DNA of 64,000 bases from Streptomyces puniciscabiei (GCF_006715785.1 NZ_VFNX01000001.1:3610501-3674500); one strand, 5' to 3'; counted from the first letter of the stretch, positions 17,097 to 26,683 are shown. Notes: a model not told the origin generated them from the letters alone. A program made the numbers and translations.

Positions 17097-17714
17097 CTAA
17101 ACCGCGGCAAGCCGCTCCGCCAGGAGCACCGCGCCGATCCCCAGCATCGCCGCCCCCGACGTCCGCGTCACCGCCCGGGCCGCGGCCGGCCGCGCGGAAA
17201 GCAGCGCACGCGACAACGCGCCGACGGTGAGGTAGACCGCCGCGCAGCAGGCCATGTGGAGCAGGCCGAGGGCCGCCGTCTGGGCGGGGACGGGCAGGTG
17301 GGCGCCGCGCAGGGTGAGGAACTGGGGGAGGACGGAGAGATAGAGCAGCAGGCCCTTCGGGTTGAGGCCGCTGATCGTGGCCCCCCGCAGGAAGAGGCGC
17401 TCCTCGCCGGCCGCCGTGTCCCCCGCACCCGGCACTGCCGGCCGGCGCAGCACCCCCCAGCCCAGCCACAGCAGGTAGCCCGCGCCCGCCACCGTCAGGA
17501 CCGTCAGCAGCTTCGGCGAGCCCGCCACCAGGACCGCGAGGCCCGCCGTCGCCAGGGCCGTGTGCAGGGCGTAGCCGCAGACCAGGCCGGCCACCGCGCG
17601 CGGCACCGAGCCGCGGCGCAGGGCGGTCGCGATCACGTACGCCCAGTCGGCGCCCGGCACGCACACCAGCAGCAGGTCCACGGCGAGGAAGGAGAAGAGC
17701 AGTCCCGAGTCCAT
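17097..17714 (-). CDS. LysE-family amino-acid exporter
   Basis: A 205-aa membrane protein with about six hydrophobic segments. The LysE/RhtB signature appears as VCVPGADWAYVIATALRRG near the N-terminus, with SGLNPKGLLLYLSVLPQFL in the middle. The ATG at 17714 gives the usual length. It is divergent from an Lrp/AsnC regulator with an 82-bp gap, the standard pairing for exporters induced by their amino-acid substrate. Confidence 0.9.
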   Translation of the reverse strand: MDSGLLFSFLAVDLLLVCVPGADWAYVIATALRRGSVPRAVAGLVCGYALHTALATAGLAVLVAGSPKLLTVLTVAGAGYLLWLGWGVLRRPAVPGAGDTAAGEERLFLRGATISGLNPKGLLLYLSVLPQFLTLRGAHLPVPAQTAALGLLHMACCAAVYLTVGALSRALLSARPAAARAVTRTSGAAMLGIGAVLLAERLAAV

Positions 17715-17782
17715 GTCGGGCACATTAGGCGTGAATGGCCCGAAAGTGTTCCCGAAGTTTGCCCGCGGCCAGCGATTGTGGG

Positions 17783-17794
17783 GGAAGATCTTCC
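17783..17794. promoter_or_regulatory. Palindrome GGAAGATCTTCC overlapping Lrp-gene ribosome site
   Basis: Perfect 12-bp palindrome ending 2 bp before the Lrp-type ATG and covering its Shine-Dalgarno (GGGGGAAG). In the divergent LysE/Lrp gap this is a plausible binding site for the Lrp protein and would give autoregulation. Confidence 0.45.
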
Positions 17795-17796
17795 AC

Positions 17797-18249
17797 ATGG
17801 ACGACGTAGACCGGAAAATCCTTGCCGAGCTGCAGCAGGACGGGCGGCTGACCGTGACCGAGCTGGCCGCGCGGGTGCGCCTCAGCGTCTCGCCCTGTCA
17901 CCGCCGGCTGCGCGAGCTGGAGCGCTCCGGTGCCATCCAGGGCTACCGGGCGGTGGTGGACGCGGCGGCGCTCGGGCTGAACTTCGAGGCGCTGGTCTTC
18001 GTGTCGATGCGGCAGGAGGACCGGGACACGGTCGCCGAGTTCGAGCGGGCGGTCGGCGAGCTGGAGCACGTGCTGGACGCCCAGCGGCTGTTCGGCGAGC
18101 CCGACTACCTGCTCCGGGTGGCGACCGCCGACCTCGCGGCCTTCCAGCGGCTCTACGACGAGCGGCTGGCGACCCTGCCGGGAGTGCAGCGGCTGACCTC
18201 GACGCTGGTGATGAAGCACGTCGTACGGGACCGTCCGCTGCCGGCATAG
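17797..18249 (+). CDS. Lrp/AsnC-family transcriptional regulator
   Basis: A 150-aa regulator. The N-terminal HTH (MDDVDRKILAELQQDGR, then TELAARVRLSVSPCHRRLREL) is followed by an AsnC effector domain (about 70-140) with GEPDYLLRVATADLAAFQRLYDE. The start at 17797 yields the canonical MDxxDRKIL N-terminus; an in-frame ATG 84 nt upstream would add a non-family extension. Likely controls the divergent LysE exporter in response to an amino acid. Confidence 0.9.
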   Translation: MDDVDRKILAELQQDGRLTVTELAARVRLSVSPCHRRLRELERSGAIQGYRAVVDAAALGLNFEALVFVSMRQEDRDTVAEFERAVGELEHVLDAQRLFGEPDYLLRVATADLAAFQRLYDERLATLPGVQRLTSTLVMKHVVRDRPLPA

Positions 18250-18253
18250 CAGT

Positions 18254-18299
18254 GCAGGCGGTGGCTCACCGCGAGTGCGACGCGTGAACCACCGCCTGC
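18254..18299. terminator. Bidirectional hairpin between convergent genes
   Basis: GCAGGCGGTGG (18254-18264) pairs perfectly with CCACCGCCTGC (18289-18299), and TCAC/GTGA extend the stem after one mismatch, leaving a loop of about 14 nt. It lies between the convergent Lrp and TetR genes, where a shared terminator is expected. No U-tract, as is usual in Streptomyces. Confidence 0.65.
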
Positions 18300-18345
18300 C
18301 AGACAGGACTTGGGTATGGAAAAAGGGGGCTGCCGTGGCCGTGGG

Positions 18346-18993
18346 TTACTTGCTCGGCTTCTTCCCCGTCACGCCCAGGTGGACCAACAGGGCTAGGTTC
18401 GGCTTGAGTTCGGCCTGCTTCACGCCCCAGGACGAGAAGCCCTTCTGGTGCGCCGCCACCGCCGCGAGCATCGCGACCAGCGAGCCGGCCACCGCCGCCG
18501 GGTTCACGTCCTTGTCGACCCTGCCCTTGGACTGCAACTCGGTGATGGAGTCCGCCAGGGAGTTGTTCACCGAGTTCAGGATCTTCATGCGGATCTTGTA
18601 GAACCGTTTGTCCCCCTCGGCCGCGCCGAGGTCGACGACCCGCAGGATCGCGTCGTTCTTGCGCCAGAACTCCAGGAAACCGTCCACGAGTTCCTGGGCG
18701 GTCTGCCATCCCGACTTGCCGGCCCAGGACCGCCCCTGGACCAGCTCGGTCAATCCCGCGCCCTCGGCCGCCATTTGCTCGGCGATCTCCAGGACGGCGC
18801 CTTCGACGTCGGGGAAGTACTGGTAGAAGGTCGCGGGTGAAGTTCCCGCCTTCCGGGCGACATCGATGACCTTGACGTCCCGGTAGGGGGAGGAGCTGAG
18901 CATCTCGCTGAGGCAGTCGAGCAGCTTCTGCCGGGTCGCCTGCCCACGCCGGCCGGCCACGCGGCCGTCGACGGTACGCACTTGTCCTGTCAT
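18346..18993 (-). CDS. TetR-family regulator, candidate master of the CTGACG-N3-CGTCAG regulon
   Basis: A 215-aa TetR protein. The HTH spans about residues 17-65 (TRQKLLDCLSEMLSSSPYRD, then VARKAGTSPATFYQYFPDVE) and the rest is a helical ligand domain (GFLEFWRKNDAILRVVDLG). A variant of the window's recurrent operator, CTGTCATGCCGTCAG, overlaps its own start codon (18987-19001), which suggests autoregulation. It is the only TetR gene within the catabolic block, so I infer that it governs those operons, probably released by an acyl-CoA. It sits next to kbpA/afsK but reads away from them. Confidence 0.88.
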   Translation of the reverse strand: MTGQVRTVDGRVAGRRGQATRQKLLDCLSEMLSSSPYRDVKVIDVARKAGTSPATFYQYFPDVEGAVLEIAEQMAAEGAGLTELVQGRSWAGKSGWQTAQELVDGFLEFWRKNDAILRVVDLGAAEGDKRFYKIRMKILNSVNNSLADSITELQSKGRVDKDVNPAAVAGSLVAMLAAVAAHQKGFSSWGVKQAELKPNLALLVHLGVTGKKPSK

Positions 18994-19001
18994 GCCGTCA
19001 G
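18987..19001. promoter_or_regulatory. Variant operator CTGTCATGCCGTCAG (site 6) on the TetR start codon
   Basis: Matches CTGAC-N5-GTCAG at 9 of 10 arm positions (T for A at position 4). It includes the ATG of the TetR gene, so binding would block its own transcription start or elongation. Confidence 0.55.
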
Positions 19002-19115
19002 CTTACCGAGGGGTGATCGGAGCGCGATTCGGCCGACTGCAAATGGGGTGCACGGGTGCTCCGAGGATGGTGTGCCTGGTCTGCGCGGTGCGCGTGGCCC
19101 GGTTACTTTGACGGC

Positions 19116-19910
19116 ATGGCCGAAAACAGGGCATCCGAGTACGAAGGGGCCGAAGGGGAGGGAGAGGCGGAAGAGGTGGTGGACGCGGAGGTGGTGGAGG
19201 CGGAAGAGGCCTATGGGGAAGGTGTGCCCTGCTGGGTGGACGCCCGCCTCTCCGACGTCGAGGCGGGCAAGCGGTTCTACGGTGAGCTCTTCGGGTGGAC
19301 CTTCGAGGACGCCTACGGCTCCTCGGTGTGGGCGCGGCTGCGGGGGGAGCTCGTCGCCTCGCTGGCGCCCAAGACCGACGGCCGTATGCCCACCGTCTGG
19401 ACGGTCTCCTTCGCCACCCCGGACGTCGAGGCCCTCGGCCGGCGGATCACCGCGGCCGGCGGGCAGGTGGTCATGGCCCCGTTCCCGGTGGGCGACCTCG
19501 GCGTCGCCGCCCTCGCCGCCGATCCCGAGGGCGCGGTGTTCGGGCTGTGGCAGCCGGGCCGGCACCGTGGCTTCGGCCGCCGGCACGAGCCCGGCACCTT
19601 CGTCTGGGCCCAGCTGTACACCCGGGACACCGGCGCCGCCAACGCCTTCTACGGCAGCCTCTTCCACGACGCCCTGTTCGGCGCGGGCGCGCGGCCCGAC
19701 TTCGGCCGGGCCGAGGTCACCGAGGTCTTCCCGGCCGAGATGCCCCCGCACTTCCTCGCCCACTTCCGCGTCGCCGGGCTGGACGACGCCCTCGGTGCCG
19801 TGCAGCGGCTCGGCGGGCGGGTGCAGGCGCCACCCTTCGAGACGTCGTACGGACGAGTGGCCGTCGTCACCGACAATCAGGGGGCGTCGTTCGCACTGCT
19901 GCAGCGGTGA
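19116..19910 (+). CDS. kbpA: KbpA-like AfsK-binding protein (two VOC/glyoxalase modules)
   Basis: A 264-aa protein with two vicinal-oxygen-chelate modules (about 45-155 and 165-264; DARLSDVEAGKRFYGELFGW, then WAQLYTRDTGAANAFYGSLF). The N-terminal 40 residues are strikingly acidic (EGEGEAEEVVDAEVVEAEEA). It lies directly upstream of afsK in the same direction, the position of kbpA in S. coelicolor, whose product binds AfsK and inhibits its autophosphorylation. Assignment is by position and size (published KbpA is about 252 aa), so it is inference. Metal-binding VOC activity is not demonstrated by the sequence. Confidence 0.75.
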   Translation: MAENRASEYEGAEGEGEAEEVVDAEVVEAEEAYGEGVPCWVDARLSDVEAGKRFYGELFGWTFEDAYGSSVWARLRGELVASLAPKTDGRMPTVWTVSFATPDVEALGRRITAAGGQVVMAPFPVGDLGVAALAADPEGAVFGLWQPGRHRGFGRRHEPGTFVWAQLYTRDTGAANAFYGSLFHDALFGAGARPDFGRAEVTEVFPAEMPPHFLAHFRVAGLDDALGAVQRLGGRVQAPPFETSYGRVAVVTDNQGASFALLQR

Positions 19911-20089
19911 TTCATCCTTTTTGGGTGGATTAAGTATGAGACACCCCTAATGTCACCGGGTTCGCAACCAGCCGTCCGGCCAGGAAGAATCTGGGGTGCG
20001 TGCCGCCACGGCGGTGCGGTGGTGAGACGCTGCACTTCGGTCGCGTACATATGTGGATGGCGCGGCTCGTACGGGGAGGTGGCAGGCAA

Positions 20090-22456
20090 GTGGTGGATCA
20101 GCTGACGCAGCACGATCCGCGGCGGATCGGGCCGTTCGAGGTGCTGGGCCGGCTGGGTGCCGGCGGCATGGGGCTGGTCTATCTCGCGCGCTCGGCGTCC
20201 GGCCGGCGCGTGGCGATCAAGACGGTGCGCACCGAGCTGGCCGAGGACCAGCTGTTCCGGGTCCGCTTCACCCGCGAGGTGGAGGCGGCCCGCGCGGTCT
20301 CCGGCTTCTACACGGCGGCCGTGGTCGACGCCGACCCGCGCGCCGCGGTGCCGTGGCTCGCGACCGCCTACGTCCCGGCGCCCTCGCTCGAGGAGATAGT
20401 GAACGACTGCGGGCCGCTCCCGGCCCAGGCCGTGCGCTGGCTCGCCGCGGGTGTGGCGGAAGCCCTGCAGTCCATCCACGGCGCGGGGCTGGTCCACCGC
20501 GACCTGAAGCCGTCCAACGTGCTCGTGGTCGAGGACGGCCCCCGGGTGATCGACTTCGGTATCGCCTCCGGCGTCTCCAACACCCGCCTGACCATGACGA
20601 ACGTCGCCGTCGGCACCCCCGCCTACATGTCCCCCGAGCAGGCCAAGGACTCCCGCAGCGTCACCGGCGCCAGCGACGTCTTCTCGCTCGGCTCCACCCT
20701 GGTCTTCGCGGCCACCGGCCACCCGCCCTTCCACGGCGCCAACCCGGTCGAGACCGTCTTCATGCTGCTGCGCGAGGGCCCGGACCTCACCGGCCTGCCC
20801 GATGAGCTGCGCCCGCTGATCGAGGCGTGCATGCAGATGGAGGCCGCCGCCCGGCCCACCCCGGCCGACCTCCAGGCCCAGCTCGCGCCCCATCTCTTCG
20901 GTTCCGGCTCCGACGACAGCGGCACCGCCTCCGCCTGGCTGCCCGAGAAGGCCGTCGCCCTCATCGAGGCCCGGGGCCGTGGCGGCCGCCCCGCCGCCAA
21001 GCCCGCCCCGGCACCGACCGGCGGCCCGAGGAGCGGCGGCCGCGCGGCCGTACCCCCGCCGCCCCCGTACGACCCACCGGCCCCCGCTCCGGCCCCCGTC
21101 CCCGTCGGCGCCCCCTCCGCCGCGCCCGACGCCGGCCCGGTCCGGCTGGCCGGCGCCCAGGTGCCCATCGGCCCCGGCCCGCGCGTCGCCGACGCCCGCG
21201 CCGCCGCCGTCAAGGCACCCCCGCCGGAGGCCGGCCTGGTCGCCAGCTGGTCCCGCCCGCGCCCCGGCGTCACCGGCCCCGACCCGAGCGTCCCGTCCGC
21301 GCCGCCGCAGCCCCCGGAGACCGCGAGCGGCTGGCGGCCCTGGAGGTTCCGCATGTCCAACGAGGTCTGGGGCACCCCCGCCGTCGACGGCGACCTGGTC
21401 TACGTCACCTCCTTCGAGGTGCACGCCCTGGACGTGGCCACCGGCCGGCGCCGCTTCAAGACGCGGGACGTCGCCTGGTCCATGGCGGTGTCGGACGGCC
21501 GTATCCACGCCTCCGACGGGCCGACCCTGTTCGCCCTGGACGCCCGCCAGGGCACCGACCTGTGGCGGCTGTCCACGGACGCCTGGGTGTACTCCCTGAA
21601 CGCCGACCACGGCACGGTCGTCACCGGCACCCGGGGCGGCGGTGTGCAGGCCTGGGAGGCCACCAACGGGCAGAAGCTGTGGGAGATCACCGGCTGCCAG
21701 ACCGACTTCGAGTCCCCGGAGGCGGGCCCCCTCGTCCACGACGGCACGGTCTACGTCTGGCAGGACGCCCGGCTGCGCGCCCTGGAGGCCCGCACCGGCG
21801 AGGAGCGCTGGTCGTACCCGGTCGGTGACGCGGCCTCCTGCGGTGGGGTGCCGGTCCGCCTGGCCCCCGCCGCCGACGGCTACGTGTACGTCTCCGCCGG
21901 CACCCGCGTCCTCGCCGTCGAGGCGGCGAGCGGCATGGTCCGCTGGCACTTCGAGGCACCCGCGGTCTTCCTCAGCCCGCCGGCCTTCGCCCCGGGCCCG
22001 GCGGTCACGGGCGGCGGCGTCTACCTGGCGGACTACCTGGGCACCGTCTACGCCCTCGACGCCACCGACGGCCGCGACCGCTGGCGCATCGCCACCGAGG
22101 CGCGTTCGTCGATCGAGCCGGTGCTGGTCGCCGCCGGGCATGTGCACGTGGGCAGCGGCAAGGGCCTGTACACCCTGGACGCCGTCACCGGCACGCCCAA
22201 GTGGCGCTTCCAGGCGGGCGGCGACGTCGTGGGCGCCCCGGCGGTGGCCGAGGGCCGTATCCACTTCGGCTCCACCGACCATCTGCTCTACACCCTGAAG
22301 GCCGACGACGGCCGCCTGCGCTGGAAGCTGGCGACCGGCGGCGAGATCACCGGCTCGCCGGTGGTCAAGGACGGTGTGGTGTACGCGTGCAGCAAGGACC
22401 GCTGCGTGTACGCGCTGGACGCGGAGAAGGGGACGGGCACGGCCCGCACGGCGTGA
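20090..22456 (+). CDS. afsK: AfsK Ser/Thr protein kinase with C-terminal PQQ-like beta-propeller
   Basis: A 788-aa kinase that in S. coelicolor phosphorylates AfsR and itself. Residues 14-270 are the kinase: [11 protein letters not shown] loop, VAIK lysine K44, HRDLKPSNV catalytic loop (D138), DFG at 155-157, [11 protein letters not shown]168 in the activation loop matches the known activating autophosphorylation site. A Pro/Ala-rich linker (about 300-430) leads to repeated PQQ-like propeller blades ([32 protein letters not shown]). No membrane segment is seen; AfsK is loosely membrane-associated. The GTG at 20090 with GGAGG 10 nt upstream gives numbering that fits published K44 and T168. Confidence 0.95.
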   Translation: MVDQLTQHDPRRIGPFEVLGRLGAGGMGLVYLARSASGRRVAIKTVRTELAEDQLFRVRFTREVEAARAVSGFYTAAVVDADPRAAVPWLATAYVPAPSLEEIVNDCGPLPAQAVRWLAAGVAEALQSIHGAGLVHRDLKPSNVLVVEDGPRVIDFGIASGVSNTRLTMTNVAVGTPAYMSPEQAKDSRSVTGASDVFSLGSTLVFAATGHPPFHGANPVETVFMLLREGPDLTGLPDELRPLIEACMQMEAAARPTPADLQAQLAPHLFGSGSDDSGTASAWLPEKAVALIEARGRGGRPAAKPAPAPTGGPRSGGRAAVPPPPPYDPPAPAPAPVPVGAPSAAPDAGPVRLAGAQVPIGPGPRVADARAAAVKAPPPEAGLVASWSRPRPGVTGPDPSVPSAPPQPPETASGWRPWRFRMSNEVWGTPAVDGDLVYVTSFEVHALDVATGRRRFKTRDVAWSMAVSDGRIHASDGPTLFALDARQGTDLWRLSTDAWVYSLNADHGTVVTGTRGGGVQAWEATNGQKLWEITGCQTDFESPEAGPLVHDGTVYVWQDARLRALEARTGEERWSYPVGDAASCGGVPVRLAPAADGYVYVSAGTRVLAVEAASGMVRWHFEAPAVFLSPPAFAPGPAVTGGGVYLADYLGTVYALDATDGRDRWRIATEARSSIEPVLVAAGHVHVGSGKGLYTLDAVTGTPKWRFQAGGDVVGAPAVAEGRIHFGSTDHLLYTLKADDGRLRWKLATGGEITGSPVVKDGVVYACSKDRCVYALDAEKGTGTARTA

Positions 22457-22642
22457 TGCCGCGACGGAGTCGTGCGACGGCCGTCGTACCGGTGTGTCAC
22501 GGAAGGGCTCCAGACGGCGGCCGTCCCAGGCCTGACGCTACCCCGGGCGCCGGACCCCCGCCACGCAGGTGACCCGGCCGCCCCGCGGACCACGAAGTGA
22601 GTAACGGTCCCCTACGCCGATCGGACCCCTCGGCGGAAAGCC

Positions 22643-23419
22643 CTAGCGCACCCGGAACCCGCCCCTGGGCCGCCCGGCGAACAGCTCCGCCTGCCGCTCG
22701 GCCGGCAGATTGCCCAGGGTGACGAGGTGCGGCGCCTGCGCGAACGCCTGGGCCAGGCCGGCCTCCCTGGCCGCCCACAACGCCCGCACGGTCCCCTGCA
22801 CCCCGGCCGGCGGATACCCGGCGATGACGGCGGCGCAGCGTACGGCGGCCGCCAAGGCCCCGCCGTCCTCGGTGACTTCCGACACGAGCCCGATCTCATG
22901 GGCCCGCCGCGCGGAGATCCGCTCGGCGTTCCCCATGAGCGCCATCCGGGCCGCCTCCCCGTACGGCATCCGGGCGGCCACCAGTATCGACTCGTAGGCG
23001 CTGACCATGCCGTACGAGGTGTGCGGATCGAAGAAGACGGCCGTCGGGTCGGCGACGACGAACTCGCACTCGCCCAGCAGGTAGAAGGCACCCCCGCAGG
23101 CCATTCCGCGCACGGCCGCGACGACCGGCTTCCAGAGGTCATTGGCCTTCGGCCCGACGGTCAGCAAGGGATCGTCCTGCATGTACGGCGACGAGGGCTG
23201 CGGCACCACGGCGTCCCGGTCGATCCCGGTGCAGAACGCCCGCTCCCCGCCCCCCGTGAGCACGACGGCCCGCACCGAGTCGTCGAACCGCAACGCCCGC
23301 CAGGCACCGGCGAGTTCGTGCGCCGTGTCCAGGTCGATGGCGTTGAGCCGGTGCGGCCGGTCGAGGGTGACGACGGCGACCCCGCTGTCCTTGTCGGCCT
23401 CGACCCGCACGCCGCTCAC
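22643..23419 (-). CDS. Enoyl-CoA hydratase/isomerase family protein
   Basis: A 258-aa crotonase. Oxyanion-hole motifs are RAFCTGIDRD and VRGMACGGAFYLLGECEF. The usual catalytic glutamates are not obvious; the corresponding segment reads FFDPHTSYGMVSAYES, where His or Glu may serve. The GTG at 23419 overlaps the DUF35 stop (GTGA), so it is the last gene of a thiolase-DUF35-crotonase operon read from the operator pair at 25019-25060. Confidence 0.88.
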   Translation of the reverse strand: MSGVRVEADKDSGVAVVTLDRPHRLNAIDLDTAHELAGAWRALRFDDSVRAVVLTGGGERAFCTGIDRDAVVPQPSSPYMQDDPLLTVGPKANDLWKPVVAAVRGMACGGAFYLLGECEFVVADPTAVFFDPHTSYGMVSAYESILVAARMPYGEAARMALMGNAERISARRAHEIGLVSEVTEDGGALAAAVRCAAVIAGYPPAGVQGTVRALWAAREAGLAQAFAQAPHLVTLGNLPAERQAELFAGRPRGGFRVR

Positions 23420-23826
23420 GCGAGCACCCACTGCGGCAGCCCGCCGTCACCGAAGACGGCATGCACCCGGGCGCCGATCCTGAGCCTTTGTGGATCGAGG
23501 GAGTCGAGGGGCGCGCCGGCGTGCGTGACCACGTTCCCCACCAGCCGGATCCGCGGGGCGTCCTCCAGCTCCACCACGACGACGTTGTACGGCGCCTGTT
23601 CCGCGTAGCCGGTGAGGAGGGGCGGGTGCGGTACGACGTACGACCAGATCCGCCCGCGCCCCGATACCGGCCGCCACTCGGTCGAGAAGGACTGGCAGTG
23701 CGGGCAGCAGGGGCGGGGCGGGAAGCGGGGTTCGTGACAGTCGCCGCAGGCCTGGACGCGCAGTTCACCGCGGGCCGCGTACTCCCAGAAGGGCGCGCCG
23801 TCGGTGTCGGTGACGGGAGTCAGCAT
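23416..23826 (-). CDS. DUF35 zinc-ribbon/OB-fold protein
   Basis: A 136-aa partner protein. The zinc ribbon CGDCHEPRFPPRPCCPHC (residues about 30-47) precedes an OB fold (GRGRIWSYVVPHPPL, then YNVVVVELEDAPRI). In steroid side-chain degradation such proteins bind acyl-CoA and are required by the adjacent Ltp2-type thiolase-fold aldolase. Here it lies 11 nt downstream of a thiolase-like gene, which supports the same kind of complex. AAGGA precedes the ATG at 23826. Confidence 0.9.
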   Translation of the reverse strand: MLTPVTDTDGAPFWEYAARGELRVQACGDCHEPRFPPRPCCPHCQSFSTEWRPVSGRGRIWSYVVPHPPLLTGYAEQAPYNVVVVELEDAPRIRLVGNVVTHAGAPLDSLDPQRLRIGARVHAVFGDGGLPQWVLA

Positions 23827-23837
23827 GGGGTCCTTCC

Positions 23838-24992
23838 TCAGTTCCGCAGGAGGAGGGCGGAGGTGGGCACGCCCTCGCCGGCTGTGACCAGGCAGGTGGC
23901 GGCACCGGGCACCTGGGCGGTACTGGTCCCGCGCAACTGCTTCACGCCCTCGTTGATGAGGTTGAAGCCGTGGACGTAGGCCTCGGAGAGTCCGCCCCCA
24001 CCGGTGTTGAGGGGCAGCCGCCCGCCGATCTCCAGGGCGCCTCCCTCGGTGAAGGCGCCCCCTTCTCCCCGCCCGCAGAAGCCGTACCCCTCCAGGGAGA
24101 GCGGGACGAGAGCGGTGAAGGCGTCGTAGATCTGGGCCACGTCGACCTCGTCCGGAGTGAAGTCGGCGTGCTTCCACAGATGCCGGGCGGCGGTCCAGGC
24201 GGGGCCGGTGAGGGGGTCGTCGTTCCAGTAGTTGACCATGCCGTGGTGCTGCGCGGGCAGGCCCTGGGCGGCGGAGTGGACGTACACGGGCCGCCGGGCA
24301 CAGTCCCGGGCGCGCTCCCTGCTGACGATCACGCAGGCGAGGGCCCCGTCCGTCTCCAGGCAGTTGTCGAAGAGGCAGAGCGGCTCGCTGATCCAGCGCG
24401 AGGTCATGTACATCTCGCGGGTCAGCGGGCGTTCGTACATCACGGCGGCCGGGTTCTGGTTGGCCCGGTTCCGGCAGGCGAGGGCGACGTTGAAGAGGTG
24501 ATCGCGGGTGGCGCCGTACTCGTGCATGTACCGCCGTGCCAGCATGGCGATCTCGTCGGCGGGACGGAGGAGGCCGAAGGGCCGGGTCCACTGGGCCGGG
24601 GTGGGGAGTTGGACGCGGGTGTTGGTCCACGGCCGCGGCCCGGACCCCCGCTTCCGTGACCGCCAGGCGACCCCGACGGTGGCCTGCCCGGAGGCGATGG
24701 CGGCGGCGAGATGGGCGACGGTGGCGCAGGACCCGCCCCCGCCGTACCCCACCTTGCTGAAGAAGGTCAGATCCCCGAACCCCACGGCCTTCGCGAGCTC
24801 GACCTCGTCGGTCTCCTCCATGGTGTAGGAGGCGAGACCGTCGACCTCGCCGGGCGCGATCCCCGCGTCGTCGAGCGCGGCGAGCACGGCCCGGCAGGCG
24901 AGCGTCTTCTCGTCCTCGGCGAGACGCTTGGCGAACGAGGTCTGCCCGATCCCGACGATGGCGGTGGCGTCCTTGAGCCCGGTTGCTGCCAT
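23838..24992 (-). CDS. Thiolase-fold enzyme (Ltp/SCP2-like) paired with DUF35
   Basis: A 384-aa thiolase-superfamily protein. GYGGGGSCATVAHLAAAI carries a cysteine at the usual nucleophile region, unlike the paralogue at 14098. AQIYDAFTALVPLSLEGYGFCG and NTGGGGLSEAYVHGFNLINEG are fold landmarks, while the C-terminal cysteine motif of true thiolases is replaced by CLVTAGEGVPTS. The tight link to DUF35 suggests an acyl-CoA lyase/aldolase or thiolase complex. The ATG at 24992 has a GGAGG-rich leader. It is divergent from the CoA ligase with two operators between. Confidence 0.88.
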   Translation of the reverse strand: MAATGLKDATAIVGIGQTSFAKRLAEDEKTLACRAVLAALDDAGIAPGEVDGLASYTMEETDEVELAKAVGFGDLTFFSKVGYGGGGSCATVAHLAAAIASGQATVGVAWRSRKRGSGPRPWTNTRVQLPTPAQWTRPFGLLRPADEIAMLARRYMHEYGATRDHLFNVALACRNRANQNPAAVMYERPLTREMYMTSRWISEPLCLFDNCLETDGALACVIVSRERARDCARRPVYVHSAAQGLPAQHHGMVNYWNDDPLTGPAWTAARHLWKHADFTPDEVDVAQIYDAFTALVPLSLEGYGFCGRGEGGAFTEGGALEIGGRLPLNTGGGGLSEAYVHGFNLINEGVKQLRGTSTAQVPGAATCLVTAGEGVPTSALLLRN

Positions 24993-25018
24993 GCCGTCCT
25001 CCCCCTCCTCCTGACCTC

Positions 25019-25060
25019 CTGACAGTCCGTCAGATTACAGCTAATCTGACGGGCAGTCAG
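25019..25060. promoter_or_regulatory. Paired operators CTGACAGTCCGTCAG and CTGACGGGCAGTCAG (sites 7 and 8)
   Basis: Perfect-armed repeats at 25019-25033 and 25046-25060, centres 27 bp apart, in the 92-bp divergent gap between the thiolase operon and the CoA ligase. One pair can serve both directions. Confidence 0.75.
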
Positions 25061-25084
25061 CTCTGCGGTGACAGGGGGCCTGGG

Positions 25085-26683
25085 ATGAGCGACTGGGACA
25101 CCGTGCCCGATCTGGTCCGGTGGTCGGCCGAGCGCTACGCGGACACGGAGGCGGTGGTCGAGGGCCGTACCAGGATCACGTACGCCGAACTGGGCGCCCG
25201 CGTCGAGCGTGCGGCGGCGGCCTGCGTGGCGAGCGGGGTGCGGACGGGCGACCGGGTGGCCGTCTGGGCCCCCAACTCCCTGGACTGGATCACGGCAGCG
25301 CTCGGCGCGGTCACCGCGGGCGCCGTCCTCGTCCCGCTCAACACCCGCTTCAAGGGCACGGAGGCCGCGGACGTACTGCGCCGCAGCGGGGCCCGCCTGC
25401 TCTTCGTGACGGGCACGTTCCTGGGCGCGTCGTACGTGGCGAGCCTGCGGCGGGCGGCGGGGGAGGGGGCGCCGACGGGCCCGGGTCCGCTCCCCGGCCT
25501 CCCGGCCCTGGAACAGGTGGTCGTCCTGTCGGAGGACGCGCCGCCGGACTTCCGCACGTGGAAGGACTTCCTGGCGGGAGGAGAGGGGGTATCGGCGGCC
25601 GAAGTGCGGAAAAGAGCCAGGGAGTTGGACGCTTCGGCACCGTCGGACATCATCTACACGTCGGGTACGACGGGCCGCCCGAAGGGCGCCGTGATCACGC
25701 ACGCCCAGACCCTCCGGGCGTACGAGATCTGGGCGGACCTGGCGGGGCTGCGTACCGCCGACCGCTACCTGATCATCAACCCCTTCTTCCACACCTTCGG
25801 CTACAAGGCCGGGGTGATCGCCTGCCTGATGCGCGGGGCGACGATGATCCCGCAGCCGGTGTTCAACGTGGAGACGGCACTGGCGAACATAGCGGCGGAA
25901 CGGATCTCGGTGCTCCCCGGCCCGCCCACCCTCCACCAGTCACTGCTGGACCACCCCGCCCGCGACGCCCACGACCTCTCGGCGCTGCGCCTGGTGGTGA
26001 CGGGAGCGGCGGTCGTACCGCTGCAGCTGGTGGAACGCCTGCGCGGCGAACTCGGCGTCGACACGGTCCTCACCGCGTACGGCCTGTCGGAGGCGAGCGG
26101 GATCGTCACGATGTGCCGGCGCGGCGACGCCCCGTCGGTCATCGCCGCCACCTCCGGCCGGGCGATCCCGGGCACGGAGATACGGCTGGTGGACGCGACG
26201 GGCACGCCGGTACGGCCCGGCGAGGCAGGCGAGATCCTGGTGCGCGGCTTCAACGTCATGAGCGGCTACTACGACGACCCGGCGGCGACGGCCGAGGCGA
26301 TCTCCCCCGACGGCTGGCTGAGGACGGGCGACGTGGGCGTCCTGGACGAGGCGGGCAACCTGCGCATCACGGACCGCATCAAGGACATGTTCATCGTCGG
26401 CGGCTTCAACGCCTACCCGGCGGAGATAGAGCAACTGCTGGGCACGCATCCGGATGTGCGCGAGGTGGCGGTGATCGGCATACCCGACACCCGACTGGGC
26501 GAGGTCGCCAAGGCGTACGTGGTCCGCCGCCCCGGCTCGCCCCTGACCTCCGACGACCTGATCGCCTGGGCACGCAGGGAGATGGCGAACTACAAGGTGC
26601 CGAGGGCGGTGGACTTCGTACCGGAACTCCCCAGGAACGCGAGCGGCAAGGTGGTGAAGGGGGTTCTGCGGGGGAGGGGGTGA
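25085..26683 (+). CDS. AMP-dependent acyl-CoA synthetase (FadD-like)
   Basis: A 532-aa adenylate-forming ligase that activates a carboxylic acid to its CoA ester via an acyl-AMP. Motifs in order: ATP loop YTSGTTGRPKGA (191-202), NPFFHTFGYKAG, YGLSEASG, GWLRTGDVG, hinge RIKDMFIVGGFNAYPAEIE and the catalytic lysine in NASGKVVKG near the C-terminus. The ATG at 25085 follows GGGGG and the operator pair. It probably begins degradation of the regulon's substrate; chain type cannot be read from the sequence. Confidence 0.93.
   Translation: MSDWDTVPDLVRWSAERYADTEAVVEGRTRITYAELGARVERAAAACVASGVRTGDRVAVWAPNSLDWITAALGAVTAGAVLVPLNTRFKGTEAADVLRRSGARLLFVTGTFLGASYVASLRRAAGEGAPTGPGPLPGLPALEQVVVLSEDAPPDFRTWKDFLAGGEGVSAAEVRKRARELDASAPSDIIYTSGTTGRPKGAVITHAQTLRAYEIWADLAGLRTADRYLIINPFFHTFGYKAGVIACLMRGATMIPQPVFNVETALANIAAERISVLPGPPTLHQSLLDHPARDAHDLSALRLVVTGAAVVPLQLVERLRGELGVDTVLTAYGLSEASGIVTMCRRGDAPSVIAATSGRAIPGTEIRLVDATGTPVRPGEAGEILVRGFNVMSGYYDDPAATAEAISPDGWLRTGDVGVLDEAGNLRITDRIKDMFIVGGFNAYPAEIEQLLGTHPDVREVAVIGIPDTRLGEVAKAYVVRRPGSPLTSDDLIAWARREMANYKVPRAVDFVPELPRNASGKVVKGVLRGRG

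Noticed and set aside
19877..22282. An 801-codon frame opposite afsK
   Set aside because: Antisense artefact of third-position GC; no domains, and afsK is certain.
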